Assembly (NCBI GenBank): GCA_051001455.1
Contig: JBPCNH010000030.1
Span: 1-64,000 of the forward strand
Origin: JBPCNH01 sp051001455
Lineage (GTDB): Bacteria; Actinomycetota; CADDZG01; WHSQ01
Direction: 5' to 3'
Length of the DNA: 64,000 bases
Positions 16,579-24,757 of this stretch are shown one piece after another; position 1 is the stretch's first letter, and every line of letters begins with the position of its first letter. Made by a program: the position numbers and the translations under genes. The notes below the pieces were generated by a model. That model was not told the DNA's origin. It saw nothing but the letters and a program-made list of their open reading frames with translations, and searched no databases.

Positions 16579-17735
16579 CTCTCATCCTCACTCTCGTCCT
16601 GGCGGTGCAACCTGCAGGGGCCACGGAGAAGGGCTCCATCGAAGGCGTGGTGCTGAACGGCGTCACCCAGGAGCCGGTCGCCGAAGTCCTCGTGACGCTG
16701 ACCACAGGCACCGCCGAGGATCCTCCAACCGCCCAGACGGCGGTAACAGACGAACGGGGGCGCTACCGCTTCGAGGATCTTCAGACGGGCGAAGATCGCT
16801 ATTACGCACTGGATGCGCACCACGAGGGAGGGGTCTTCTCGGGTGGAGCCATATCGATCCCCGACGACACCGATGAAGAACCCGTGTTCGAGACGAAGCT
16901 CCGGGTGTGGGACACCACGACCGATCCGTCCGCCATCGTCGTCAATCGCCACAGCGTCTTCCTGGTGCAGAACGATCAGGGGAGCCTCAGCGTGATCGAG
17001 GCCGTGACCGTCACCAACATCAGCGATGACGCCTACATCGGCCGAGCCCCGATCGCGGAACGCGACGAGACGACCGACGTGCCCACCCTCGGTTTCTCGC
17101 TGCCGGCAGCCGCCATAGGCAACGAGGTTTCCATCGTCGACTCGGATCTGAACGTCCCGCGCTTGCTAAGTACCGAATACGGCTTCGCCGCTACCACCGC
17201 GATCCCACCGGGCGAGCACACGGTCTCGTTCTCGTATGCACTCGAGGGCACGGCTGCGTCGTACGACCTGTCCCGGCGCATGCTCTATCCGACCCTTGGG
17301 TTCACGATCTTTGCAGCCGCTCCTCTCGACATCAGCAGCAACCGGTTGCAACAAGGAGAAGAGGCGGAGGTTGGAGGCCAGACTTACAACCAGTACGCAA
17401 CCGACGAGACACTGGAGGCCGCCGACTCCATCCAGGCCGTGGCCCTAGCGGACGCAGGTGTTCCGGCGGGACTGCTTGCCGGCATGGCCGGGGCGCTGGC
17501 GTTGATGATCGCGCTGGGCGCCTATCCGTTCCTCCGTCGTCGCAGGAAAGACGTGCCTCCCGACGAGCCATCCGCTCCCCCGGTGGACAAACGCGACGAA
17601 CTCCTTAAGGAGATCGCCGCCCTGGATGTGGCGCACGAACGGGGCGAGATCACCCGCGACGAATGGTCGGCGCGCCGGGCCGCCTTGAAGGACCAGATCA
17701 TCGAACTCTCTCGCACCGCTACGGCGTCCCGATGA
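16557..17735 (+). CDS. Secreted membrane-anchored protein with carboxypeptidase-regulatory-like domain
   Basis: A 392-residue protein with a signal peptide (MSRALSVALILTLVLAVQPAGA), then a β-sandwich of the CarboxypepD_reg type (SIEGVVLNGVTQEPVAEVLVTL, TDERGRYRFEDL), a long middle extracytoplasmic region, a membrane helix (LLAGMAGALALMIALGAYPFL) and a cytoplasmic tail with LLKEIAALDVAHERGEITRDEWSARR, a short helical element resembling SHOCT-like tails. It lies between the zinc-ribbon protein and ccmA with overlaps on both sides, so it belongs to the ccm operon. Its role is unknown; binding of apocytochrome or heme is only a possibility. The start is ATG at 16557, giving the signal peptide at the N terminus. 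Confidence 0.8.
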   Translation: MSRALSVALILTLVLAVQPAGATEKGSIEGVVLNGVTQEPVAEVLVTLTTGTAEDPPTAQTAVTDERGRYRFEDLQTGEDRYYALDAHHEGGVFSGGAISIPDDTDEEPVFETKLRVWDTTTDPSAIVVNRHSVFLVQNDQGSLSVIEAVTVTNISDDAYIGRAPIAERDETTDVPTLGFSLPAAAIGNEVSIVDSDLNVPRLLSTEYGFAATTAIPPGEHTVSFSYALEGTAASYDLSRRMLYPTLGFTIFAAAPLDISSNRLQQGEEAEVGGQTYNQYATDETLEAADSIQAVALADAGVPAGLLAGMAGALALMIALGAYPFLRRRRKDVPPDEPSAPPVDKRDELLKEIAALDVAHERGEITRDEWSARRAALKDQIIELSRTATASR

Positions 17736-18382
17736 TCCGCATCGAAGGTCTGACGGTCGTATACGGACGCACCCTCGCGTTGGACTCCTTGAACATCGAG
17801 CTCCGTCCGGGGATAACGGGGGTGTTCGGTCAGAACGGCGCCGGCAAATCGACCCTGTTGAGGACGATCGCAGGATTGCTCCGACCGGTCAGAGGACGGG
17901 TGTCGATCGACGGCTCGATCATCCGTCTCGGTGACGAGAGCTTCAGACAGAAGATCGCTTATGTAGGACACGACAGCGGCTTGTACGGCGACCTGACCGT
18001 CGCGGAGAATCTCAAGCTGTTCGCCACTTTGTACGGCGCGCCGGTCGAACGGGTCGCTTCGACCCTCGCTTCCGTGGGGCTCGAGGACCGCGCAAGCGCG
18101 CGCGTCCAGGAACTCAGCGCGGGTCTCAAACGGCGCGCCGCGGTCGCCAAGGCGTTGGTGCACGACCCGAAAGTCCTGCTACTCGACGAGCCTTACGCCA
18201 ACCTCGACGACGGCGCGGCAGCACAGCTCAGCGATGCACTTCTTCGATGGCAAACCGCGGAACGTTGCGCGGTCATCGCCACCCACGGAGCGAAACGCGT
18301 CAAGGCATTCGCGACGGCCTCGCTCATCCTGCAACGGGGGCGCGCCGTCAGCTACAGCCTGCGGGCGCCGGCAGAGAGATGA
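17732..18382 (+). CDS. ccmA: Heme exporter ATPase CcmA
   Basis: A 216-residue ABC ATPase: Walker A GQNGAGKST, signature-like ELSAGLKRRAAVAKAL, Walker B VLLLDEPYANLD, and the switch His in IATHG. With CcmB it powers release of holo-CcmE from CcmC. ATGA overlaps the upstream gene and the ccmB start overlaps its stop, so translation is coupled. The signature begins LSAGL rather than LSGGQ, which is common in CcmA. Confidence 0.95.
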   Translation: MIRIEGLTVVYGRTLALDSLNIELRPGITGVFGQNGAGKSTLLRTIAGLLRPVRGRVSIDGSIIRLGDESFRQKIAYVGHDSGLYGDLTVAENLKLFATLYGAPVERVASTLASVGLEDRASARVQELSAGLKRRAAVAKALVHDPKVLLLDEPYANLDDGAAAQLSDALLRWQTAERCAVIATHGAKRVKAFATASLILQRGRAVSYSLRAPAER

Positions 18383-19110
18383 CGACGGGCAAAGGTTTCA
18401 TCACCAAGACACAGGCTCTCGTCGTGAAGGATCTTCGGCTCGAGTTGCGAGCACGCGACACGTTGCCTCCGATGCTGATCTTCGCATTGGCCGTAGCACT
18501 TCTACTCGCTTTCACGATCCCGGACACGGCCAACGTGAGTGATCCGGCGCCAACGGGCGCCGGCAACGTCGCGCTTGCCAACGTCCTCGCGGGATTCCTG
18601 TGGATCACGATCCTGTTCGCCGGACTGATCGGATTCGCTCGTACCTTCGAGGTCGAGCGGAGAGAGGCCGCGATCGAAAGCCTGTTGCTCGTACCGGTGG
18701 ACAGATCTGCTTTGTTCCTCGCGAAAGCGACCGCCAACCTTGCGTACATCGTGCTGGTGCAACTGTTCGTGGTTCCTCTCTTCGTCCTGCTTTTCGGGCT
18801 CGAATTAAGCGGAGCGCTCGGACCCCTCCTTCTGATCATCTTTCTGGTCGATGTCGGATTCGTTGCGGTTGGTACCCTTTTCTCCTCACTGGCAGCGCGA
18901 ACCTCAAGCCGCGAGCTGATGCTCCCGATAATCGCCTTACCGGCTTTGGTTCCATTGTTCATAGCCGCAACGGAACTGACCTCGACCCTTTTCCTGGGCG
19001 GCGACATCGATACGGTCACCGCACAGGGATGGTTCGGGATCCTCGTCGCTTTCGACATCATCTTTGGGATAGTGGGTGCACTGTCATTCGAATTCACACT
19101 GGACACATGA
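18379..19110 (+). CDS. ccmB: Heme exporter membrane subunit CcmB
   Basis: A 243-residue membrane protein with six helices and the CcmB-type N terminus TQALVVKDLRLELRARDTLPPMLIFALAVALLLAF, followed by FARTFEVERREAAIESLLLVPVDRSALFLAKATANL, a family hallmark. Translation is coupled to ccmA by an ATGA overlap. Partner of CcmA in the ABC complex of System I. Confidence 0.94.
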   Translation: MTTGKGFITKTQALVVKDLRLELRARDTLPPMLIFALAVALLLAFTIPDTANVSDPAPTGAGNVALANVLAGFLWITILFAGLIGFARTFEVERREAAIESLLLVPVDRSALFLAKATANLAYIVLVQLFVVPLFVLLFGLELSGALGPLLLIIFLVDVGFVAVGTLFSSLAARTSSRELMLPIIALPALVPLFIAATELTSTLFLGGDIDTVTAQGWFGILVAFDIIFGIVGALSFEFTLDT

Positions 19111-20252
19111 TGCGCAAGATCTGCCTGATCACCGTGTTACTCCTCATAGCGGCCGCCTGCGGCGGCAACCAAGACATCTACGAGGTGCCTCCGGGTGACT
19201 CAGCTGCCGGCGGGAACGGTGACCTGCCGGACCCGGTCCCCGCGTCGCCTGCGTACGCCCTCTCGGTTCCGAAACCACTGACCGACCGGCGATTCGAGGA
19301 ACTGCAGAAGGTAAAGGGGGTTGCGATCGCCGCTCCCATCCGTATCGCGCGCCTGCCGGTCGAAGGCCCCGGAGGGAAGAAGAAGTTGCGCGTTGCCGGC
19401 GTCGAGCCGCTCAGGTTCCGCTCTGTGGCACCGGCTTCCACACGCGATGCAGAGTTCGTTTGGGTCTCGCTGATCGTCGGACACGCGGTGCCTACCTTCG
19501 ACGCCGCCGGCGCCCTCGGTATCGAAGACGGCGGAGAGATATCGATCGACGGTACGCCGGGATACAAGGTGGGCGCCTTCGCGGATAACGGCGTGCCCAA
19601 CATCGCCGACGTGATTGTTCAGAACGGGGCAGAGAGACAACTCGACCTGGGCGCGCCGAAGCTGTACGTGATCGGCGCCGAATCGGGCGTGACGATAGAG
19701 ACGCTCGGAAAGGACCTGCGCAAAACCATCCCCGGCGCGAGGTTGCGCCGGCTGATCCCCCAGGAGACGGCGCCCTCTCAAGCGGCCGCGCCGTCTGCTC
19801 CCGAACCCGTGGGCCAGGTCAGCGGCGGAGTCGTCGGCGCGATGAGGTTCCAGATCCTCGAGGGCGGCTTCATCCGTCCCGATCCCGCATGGGTGCGCGC
19901 GAACATCGTCTCCGCCACGGTCCCGATCTTCGGCAGGGTGACCTGCCACAGGTTGATGATCCCGAGGCTGGCGGGCGCACTGGGAGACGTACAGCGAGCA
20001 GGTCTGGCGCCCTTGATCCGCCCCGGTGATTACGGTGGGTGCTACGTCCCCCGCTTCATCGATCGCGATCCGTCGAAGCCGCTGTCGAATCATGCGTTCG
20101 GCCTCGCCGTCGACTTCAACGTATCGACCAACGGCTTGGGAACGCGGGGCGACATGGATCCACGCATCGTGCAGATCTTCATGCGGTGGGGTTTCAAGTG
20201 GGGCGGCGTGTGGTCCCGGCCCGACCCCATGCACTTCGAACTAACCGGCTAA
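19107..20252 (+). CDS. Lipoprotein with C-terminal M15 (VanY/LAS) peptidase domain
   Basis: A 381-residue predicted lipoprotein (signal ...LLLIAAAC). Residues about 60-230 form an unrecognised extracytoplasmic domain (VKGVAIAAPIRIARL, VSLIVGHAVPTFDAAGALGI). From about 265 there is an M15/LAS-type metallopeptidase: zinc ligands His and Asp in SNHAFGLAVDFN and His in DPMHFEL at the C terminus. Members cleave D-Ala-D-Ala-type peptide bonds in peptidoglycan. The start overlaps the ccmB stop; ATGATG allows either of two adjacent codons. Finding a cell-wall enzyme inside a ccm operon is unusual. A perfect hairpin follows the stop. Confidence 0.82.
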   Translation: MMRKICLITVLLLIAAACGGNQDIYEVPPGDSAAGGNGDLPDPVPASPAYALSVPKPLTDRRFEELQKVKGVAIAAPIRIARLPVEGPGGKKKLRVAGVEPLRFRSVAPASTRDAEFVWVSLIVGHAVPTFDAAGALGIEDGGEISIDGTPGYKVGAFADNGVPNIADVIVQNGAERQLDLGAPKLYVIGAESGVTIETLGKDLRKTIPGARLRRLIPQETAPSQAAAPSAPEPVGQVSGGVVGAMRFQILEGGFIRPDPAWVRANIVSATVPIFGRVTCHRLMIPRLAGALGDVQRAGLAPLIRPGDYGGCYVPRFIDRDPSKPLSNHAFGLAVDFNVSTNGLGTRGDMDPRIVQIFMRWGFKWGGVWSRPDPMHFELTG

Positions 20253-20268
20253 CCCTAAAACGTTAGGG
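20253..20268. terminator. Bidirectional terminator between convergent genes
   Basis: CCCTAA (20253-20258), loop AACG, TTAGGG (20263-20268): a perfect six-pair stem. It begins immediately after the stop codon of the M15 lipoprotein gene, and its right arm contains the TAA stop of the convergent LLM oxidoreductase gene, so it serves both transcripts. Confidence 0.7.
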
Positions 20269-21210
20269 GGCGAGGGCGCGCATGGCCGCGACCGTTCCTT
20301 CCGCTCCTTGCGCGGAGACGAGCATCAGGATCGGCGTATCGAGACCCGCGGCGCGGAACGACTCGAGCCGCTCCTTGCACTCACCGGCAGAACCGATGAG
20401 GGCCAGCGCGTCGATCAATCCGTCCGATACGGCGGCGAGCGCGGCATTCCGGTCGCCTTCACCCCATGCCTTCGCAACCGCCGCGGCTTCGGCCTCGAAA
20501 CCCTGAGCCGCGATGAAGCGGTTGTAGGCAGGCACCGCGATGTACGGAGCCATCTGCCATCTGAGGAGCTGCCTCAAGTCTTCCTTCGGTTCGTCGGGAC
20601 AACAGATCAGCCGACCGACGACCTCTTTGTCTCCCATGGCTTTCTTAGCGATGCGGACACCTTCTTCGGAGGCTAGGAAGAGCGCGATGCCGTCGGCGTC
20701 CGCAGCCGCGAGATCCATCATCTTCGGACCGAGGGCGGCCAGATAGATCGGAACGTCGGCGGCCATTTCCAGCTTGAAACCGGACACGGTGAGAGTCGCT
20801 CCGTCGAGCTTCACCTTGTCGCCGGTCAGTGCCGATCTCACCGCGTGCAGCGTCTCTCGGACCCGGATGAGCGGCTGCTCGAAAGGCATCCCCATCCAGC
20901 GCTCGACGATCGTTGGGGAGGAGGCGCCAATCCCAAGGCAGAAGCGTCCACCGCTGGCTTGATGGGCGGCAAGTGCTCCCATCGCGATGAGAGCAGGAGG
21001 ACGCGTGAACGCCGGTACGACCGCGCACCCGATCCGCATGGTCTCGGTCGAGACCCCCAATGCAGTGGCGACGGCCAGGCCGTCGGGTCCAGCGGTCTCG
21101 GCGCTCCAGGCGTCGGTGTAACCGAGGCCCTCCGCCTCGCGGGCCAACTCGCAGGAGCGCCTAACATCGAGGGGCCATAGAGGGAAAGTCAAACCGAGAC
21201 GGGCGCTCAT
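20263..21210 (-). CDS. LLM-class (F420-dependent type) oxidoreductase
   Basis: A 315-residue luciferase-like TIM-barrel protein. Family marks are the N-terminal LGLTFPLWPLD, ALGVSTETMRIGCAVVPAFTRPPALIAMGALAAHQASGGRFCLGIGASSP and DVPIYLAALGPKMMDLAA. These enzymes use F420 or FMN to oxidise or reduce diverse substrates; no substrate can be named. It is transcribed convergently to the ccm operon and divergently from ccmC, splitting the ccm genes into two groups. Confidence 0.88.
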   Translation of the reverse strand: MSARLGLTFPLWPLDVRRSCELAREAEGLGYTDAWSAETAGPDGLAVATALGVSTETMRIGCAVVPAFTRPPALIAMGALAAHQASGGRFCLGIGASSPTIVERWMGMPFEQPLIRVRETLHAVRSALTGDKVKLDGATLTVSGFKLEMAADVPIYLAALGPKMMDLAAADADGIALFLASEEGVRIAKKAMGDKEVVGRLICCPDEPKEDLRQLLRWQMAPYIAVPAYNRFIAAQGFEAEAAAVAKAWGEGDRNAALAAVSDGLIDALALIGSAGECKERLESFRAAGLDTPILMLVSAQGAEGTVAAMRALAP

Positions 21211-21241
21211 AGGACGACGACATTAGTAGTGTCGGGGCTTC

Positions 21242-22021
21242 ATGGGAAACGAGATGGCGCCGGCGCGCCGAGCCTCCACCCTCAAGAAGCTTGGCGTCGC
21301 TGCCTGGGCGCTGACGGCGCTCGCCGTCTTCTTCGCCTTGTTCGTAGCGAGGGAGTCCTGCGATGAGTTCTGCCAGGCGGGGGTGGCTCCCGATGCCTCC
21401 GGGGGACCCTTGCAACGGATCTTCTACTTCCACGTTCCGGCCGCATGGGTCGCTTACCTTGCATTCGCTCTTGTCTTCATCGGGTCGATCGCCTATCTGC
21501 GGACCGCCAACCGGCAGTGGGATCTTCTCGCGCACGGTTCCGCCGAGATAGGGGTGATCTTCACCTCGATCGTCTTGATCACGGGCCCGATCTGGGCCCG
21601 GCCGGTGTGGGGGACCTGGTGGCAATGGGATGCCCGGCTGACGTCGGCCTTCGTGATGTGGCTGACCTACGTCGGTTATCTCTTCTTGCGCTCGCTCGCC
21701 GAGGACCCGAAGGGGATAGGGCGGCCCGCCGCCGTGCTCGGCATAGTGGGGTTCTTGAACGTGCCGATAGTCCATTTCTCGGTGCACTGGTGGCGGACCT
21801 TGCATCCAAGCGGTCCGACCCCGGCGAACCTGGCCGAAGGATCGGGTCTCGGGAGCCAGGAGCTGCTTGCCTTCTTCACCGCCCTGGTCGCCTTCACGTT
21901 GCTGTTCGCCTGGCTACTGGCGTTGCGGGTCGAGGTGGGACGGATGGCCGATGAGGTCGAGGATCTGGAGGTCCGTGCAGCCGCTCGTCCGGCCGGCAGC
22001 GGTGTGGCGGAGATGGCATGA
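21242..22021 (+). CDS. ccmC: Heme exporter protein CcmC
   Basis: A 259-residue protein with six helices. The tryptophan-rich WWD motif is VWGTWWQWDARLTSAFVMW, with flanking conserved histidines in FYFHVPAAW and VPIVHFSVHWW. CcmC loads heme onto CcmE. The C-terminal tail is charged and the gene overlaps the tiny ccmD gene by ATGA. It is separated from ccmABEFH by the LLM gene. A downstream ATG at 21254 is an alternative start. Confidence 0.95.
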   Translation: MGNEMAPARRASTLKKLGVAAWALTALAVFFALFVARESCDEFCQAGVAPDASGGPLQRIFYFHVPAAWVAYLAFALVFIGSIAYLRTANRQWDLLAHGSAEIGVIFTSIVLITGPIWARPVWGTWWQWDARLTSAFVMWLTYVGYLFLRSLAEDPKGIGRPAAVLGIVGFLNVPIVHFSVHWWRTLHPSGPTPANLAEGSGLGSQELLAFFTALVAFTLLFAWLLALRVEVGRMADEVEDLEVRAAARPAGSGVAEMA

Positions 22022-22158
22022 GCAACACGAGCTGGTTGATCGTGGCGCTGGTGATAGTCGCTGCAGCGATAGGAGCGTACGTCTGGACGCTCACGGCGCG
22101 CCGGCAGAACCTCGCACGGCGACTCGACGAGCTGCGCCGCGATGAACGCCAGGGTTGA
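22018..22158 (+). CDS. ccmD: CcmD-type small membrane protein
   Basis: A 46-residue protein: a single N-terminal helix (SWLIVALVIVAAAIGAYVWTL) followed by a basic, Arg-rich amphipathic tail (ARRQNLARRLDELRRDERQG). This is the architecture of CcmD, which tethers CcmC to the CcmAB complex, and the position directly after ccmC with an ATGA overlap matches that of ccmD in proteobacterial operons. Small genes of this size are routinely missed. Confidence 0.82.
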   Translation: MSNTSWLIVALVIVAAAIGAYVWTLTARRQNLARRLDELRRDERQG

Positions 22159-22295
22159 CCGGCGCGGTCCGGCCCTTCTTTCAGGGAGGTCAGAAGTCTT
22201 CAGGGTCGGCCGAGGTTTCAGGGCGTGCGACGTGCGCAAATGCACAAAGTCGGATGGCGCACGCAGGCCCTTTCTGTCGCTAATATGAGGCCCGC

Positions 22296-22670
22296 ATGAA
22301 GACCCTGAAAAGGAAGTTCTTCGAGATCACAGACGCTCCCATGACGTGGGCCCGCGCCATCCTCTTGGGGACGGCCATCTGGATCTTCGCGATCATCGCC
22401 ATGGGGCAGATCCCTTCGATGATCATCTACGCCTTCGATCAGTACGTCGCACAGATCTCCGACTTCTCGGGCAGGCTTCCGGTCATCAACGACGAGGGCC
22501 TCAATCCCAAGCAGATCCTGATCATCCGAGACATCATCGCCAACGGCGTGCAGATGACCGCACTGATCATCCTGCTCATCGTCATGTATTTCTGGCAGGA
22601 GAAGAAGCGCAAGCGCACCGGCACCAAGGGGGTCGAGGATCCCGTCCGCGGCTACATGTCCGGGAAGTAG
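22296..22670 (+). CDS. Small two-helix membrane protein of the bc operon
   Basis: A 124-residue protein. Helix one is about residues 20-45 (AILLGTAIWIFAIIAMGQIPSMII), followed by an extracytoplasmic loop and helix two (GVQMTALIILLIVMYFWQ) ending in a basic cytoplasmic tail. I do not recognise a family. It starts the reductase operon, 12 bp before the ferredoxin gene, and may anchor the ferredoxin or be an accessory subunit. GAGG at 22287-22290 is the ribosome site, and a TAATAT at 22281-22286 looks like a -10 element, but no good -35 matches. Confidence 0.75.
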   Translation: MKTLKRKFFEITDAPMTWARAILLGTAIWIFAIIAMGQIPSMIIYAFDQYVAQISDFSGRLPVINDEGLNPKQILIIRDIIANGVQMTALIILLIVMYFWQEKKRKRTGTKGVEDPVRGYMSGK

Positions 22671-22681
22671 GGGAAACCACC

Positions 22682-23104
22682 ATGCCTAAAGCGCCCGAGC
22701 CGAAGAAGATGGAGATCATCGAGAAGCCCATCTTCCGTGCCGATTACGAGATGGACCTCGTCGACGCCGACTGGCTCAAGGGCGCCGTGAAACCCAAGCG
22801 TTTCATCGACTTCATCCCCGAGCAGTGCATCCTGTGTGAAGGGTGCGTCGACATCTGCCCCTGGTACTGCATCTTCATGGTCGACCCCAGCGCGGTCGAG
22901 GATTCGGGTAACGTCGAACTCGCTCGAACCATAGGCCCGACCGACATCCTCTTCTTGATCGACGACAACGCCTGCACGCGCTGCAACCTCTGCGTCGAGC
23001 GATGCCCGACCGGAGCGTTGGTGCAGAGCGAGACCACCGGCGGCAAGAAGAAGGGCGCCGGACGCGCCATGGGCAAGGTTCCACAGTCTCAGAAAACCAC
23101 GTAG
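22682..23104 (+). CDS. 2x[4Fe-4S] ferredoxin of the bc operon
   Basis: A 140-residue protein with two cluster-binding motifs: CILCEGCVDICP and CTRCNLCVERCP, each donating three cysteines to one cluster and the fourth to the other. An N-terminal extension of about 45 residues (DADWLKGAVKPKRFIDFIPEQ) precedes the first motif and a Lys/Gly-rich tail follows. The insert between the motifs is long, as in NuoI-like subunits. It is cytoplasmic, having no signal or helix. Sitting just before the cytochrome b gene, it may exchange electrons with the quinone pool through the complex; this is inferred. Confidence 0.88.
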   Translation: MPKAPEPKKMEIIEKPIFRADYEMDLVDADWLKGAVKPKRFIDFIPEQCILCEGCVDICPWYCIFMVDPSAVEDSGNVELARTIGPTDILFLIDDNACTRCNLCVERCPTGALVQSETTGGKKKGAGRAMGKVPQSQKTT

Positions 23105-23131
23105 TAGTCCGACAGCAGAAAGGCGCGACGT

Positions 23132-23905
23132 TTGGCTAAGGCAGGACGCTTCCGCCCGAAAGAGAAGGTAGGGGAAGCAGTAGACAAGGTCCACGGGGGC
23201 CAGGTCTGGCGGGCCATCTTCCGCCCGGGCTCCTTCTTCCGGCGCGGGTACGCGGACTCCCCCCGCAACCGGGCCTACGTGGTGATGAACTCGCTGCTCT
23301 ACCACCTCCACCCCGTGAAGGTGAAGCGGCATGGGATCAAGCTCTCCTACACGCTCTGTCTCGGTGGGCTCTCGTTCTTCCTCTTCATCGTTCTAACGAT
23401 CACCGGCATCTATCTGATGTTCTTCTACCGGCCTTCCGTGGAAGCGGTGTACGGCGACATGCAACGCCTGGCGACGCAGGTGTCCTTCGGACTGCTCGTG
23501 CGAAACATGCATCGTTGGGGAGCGCACCTCATGACCATCACGGTCTTCCTCCACATGGCTCGCGTCTTCTACACCGGCGCGTACAAGCCGCCCCGGGAGT
23601 TCAACTGGATCGTCGGAGTGATCCTTCTTCTCCTCACCCTGTTGCTCGCTTTCACCGGGTATCTGCTGCCGTGGGACCAGCTCGCGGTTTGGGCCGTGAC
23701 GGTGGGAACCGAGATGATGAAACAGTCACCGGTGATCGGAGACCAGGTTCAGTTCGCGCTGCTGGGCGGACCCGTTATCGGACCCGAAACCCTATTGAGG
23801 TGGTACACGCTCCATGTACTGCTCTTACCGTTCGTGATCGTGATCTTTATCTCGATCCACTTCTGGCGAGTGCGTAAGGACGGAGGTATCTCCGGCCCCA
23901 TGTAG
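23132..23905 (+). CDS. Cytochrome b6-type subunit (split cytochrome b)
   Basis: A 257-residue protein with four helices. Heme ligand pairs are His127/His141 (14 apart) and His228/His243 (15 apart); a spacing of 15 in the second pair is the b6f pattern. Cys76 in YTLCLGGLSFFLF lines up with the YCLGG cysteine that binds heme ci in cytochrome b6 and in some Gram-positive homologues. The start is TTG at 23132, with AAAGG about nine bases upstream; the ATG-containing frame upstream is absent. A cytoplasmic N-terminal extension of 60 residues is longer than usual. It oxidises menaquinol together with the Rieske protein. Confidence 0.92.
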   Translation: MAKAGRFRPKEKVGEAVDKVHGGQVWRAIFRPGSFFRRGYADSPRNRAYVVMNSLLYHLHPVKVKRHGIKLSYTLCLGGLSFFLFIVLTITGIYLMFFYRPSVEAVYGDMQRLATQVSFGLLVRNMHRWGAHLMTITVFLHMARVFYTGAYKPPREFNWIVGVILLLLTLLLAFTGYLLPWDQLAVWAVTVGTEMMKQSPVIGDQVQFALLGGPVIGPETLLRWYTLHVLLLPFVIVIFISIHFWRVRKDGGISGPM

Positions 23906-23920
23906 GGCGGAGCCACGACG

Positions 23921-24748
23921 ATGCCTACACCAGACGAGGTCTACGAGCAGGTACTGAAGGAGGAGACCGATAAGGGCTCCTCGCCCGCCGTCGCCCAAGC
24001 ACGTGCGAAGGCGGCACGCGTACGAGCCCAGCGGGGATCGAAGGACCCCAACAAGCCCGATAAAGCCACCGCTCCACCTCCTGCCACCAACCCACAAGCA
24101 CAAGGCGGTGGCGAGGCAGCCCCCGCGGCCGAAGCGAAGCCCGCCGCAGCAGAGGCGAAACCGGCTGCCGCGACCGCTACCAAGCCCAAGCCCACCGGCG
24201 CGCCGAAGAAAGTTGCCGCCGCTGGAGGCAACGGCGCGCCGGCCGTTCCCGAGCGCGTCCAGCGACTACTGGCAGTCGTCAAGCCGGAGGCCATCCAGAA
24301 GGTCGAGCGGCAACCGATGGACCGCGTCAACGTGTGGCCGCACCTCATGGCTGCCGAGTTCGTGTCGCTGCTCGTGGTGTTAGCGCTGCTGACGATCTAC
24401 TCGAGCGCGGTCGACGCCCCGCTGCGTGAGCTGGCGAACTTCAACCAGACCCCGAACCCGTCGAAAGCGCCGTGGTACTTCCTCGGGCTGCAGGAGATGC
24501 TCCGTTACTTCCACCCGCAGATCGCCGGTGTGTCGATCCCAACCGTCATCATCGTCACGCTGTTCGCAGCTCCGTTCATCGATCGCAATCCTTCCACCCG
24601 TCCGGACGACCGCAAGTTGGCGATCGTCATCTTCTCGTTCTTCCTGTTGTCGTTCGCGGTCCTGACCATCCTCGGGATGTTCTTCCGAGGCCCGGGGTTC
24701 AACTTCGTGTATCCCTGGGACGGCGGCTACTTGTTCTTCGAGCTGTAA
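23921..24748 (+). CDS. Subunit IV-type cytochrome b fragment with N-terminal extension
   Basis: A 275-residue protein. Residues 1-45 (PDEVYEQVLKEETDKGS, VAQARAKAARVRAQRGS) match the N terminus of the cupredoxin at 299-1330; an Ala/Lys/Pro-rich linker runs to about 110. The core has three helices like PetD, starting at AEFVSLLVVLALLTI. The quinol-site motif normally PEWY reads APWY at 183-186 (NPSKAPWYFLGLQEML), a form also seen in some other non-proteobacterial bc complexes. It follows the b6-type gene by 15 bp. With it, it makes one complete cytochrome b. Confidence 0.9.
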   Translation: MPTPDEVYEQVLKEETDKGSSPAVAQARAKAARVRAQRGSKDPNKPDKATAPPPATNPQAQGGGEAAPAAEAKPAAAEAKPAAATATKPKPTGAPKKVAAAGGNGAPAVPERVQRLLAVVKPEAIQKVERQPMDRVNVWPHLMAAEFVSLLVVLALLTIYSSAVDAPLRELANFNQTPNPSKAPWYFLGLQEMLRYFHPQIAGVSIPTVIIVTLFAAPFIDRNPSTRPDDRKLAIVIFSFFLLSFAVLTILGMFFRGPGFNFVYPWDGGYLFFEL

Positions 24749-24757
24749 GGGGCAGAT

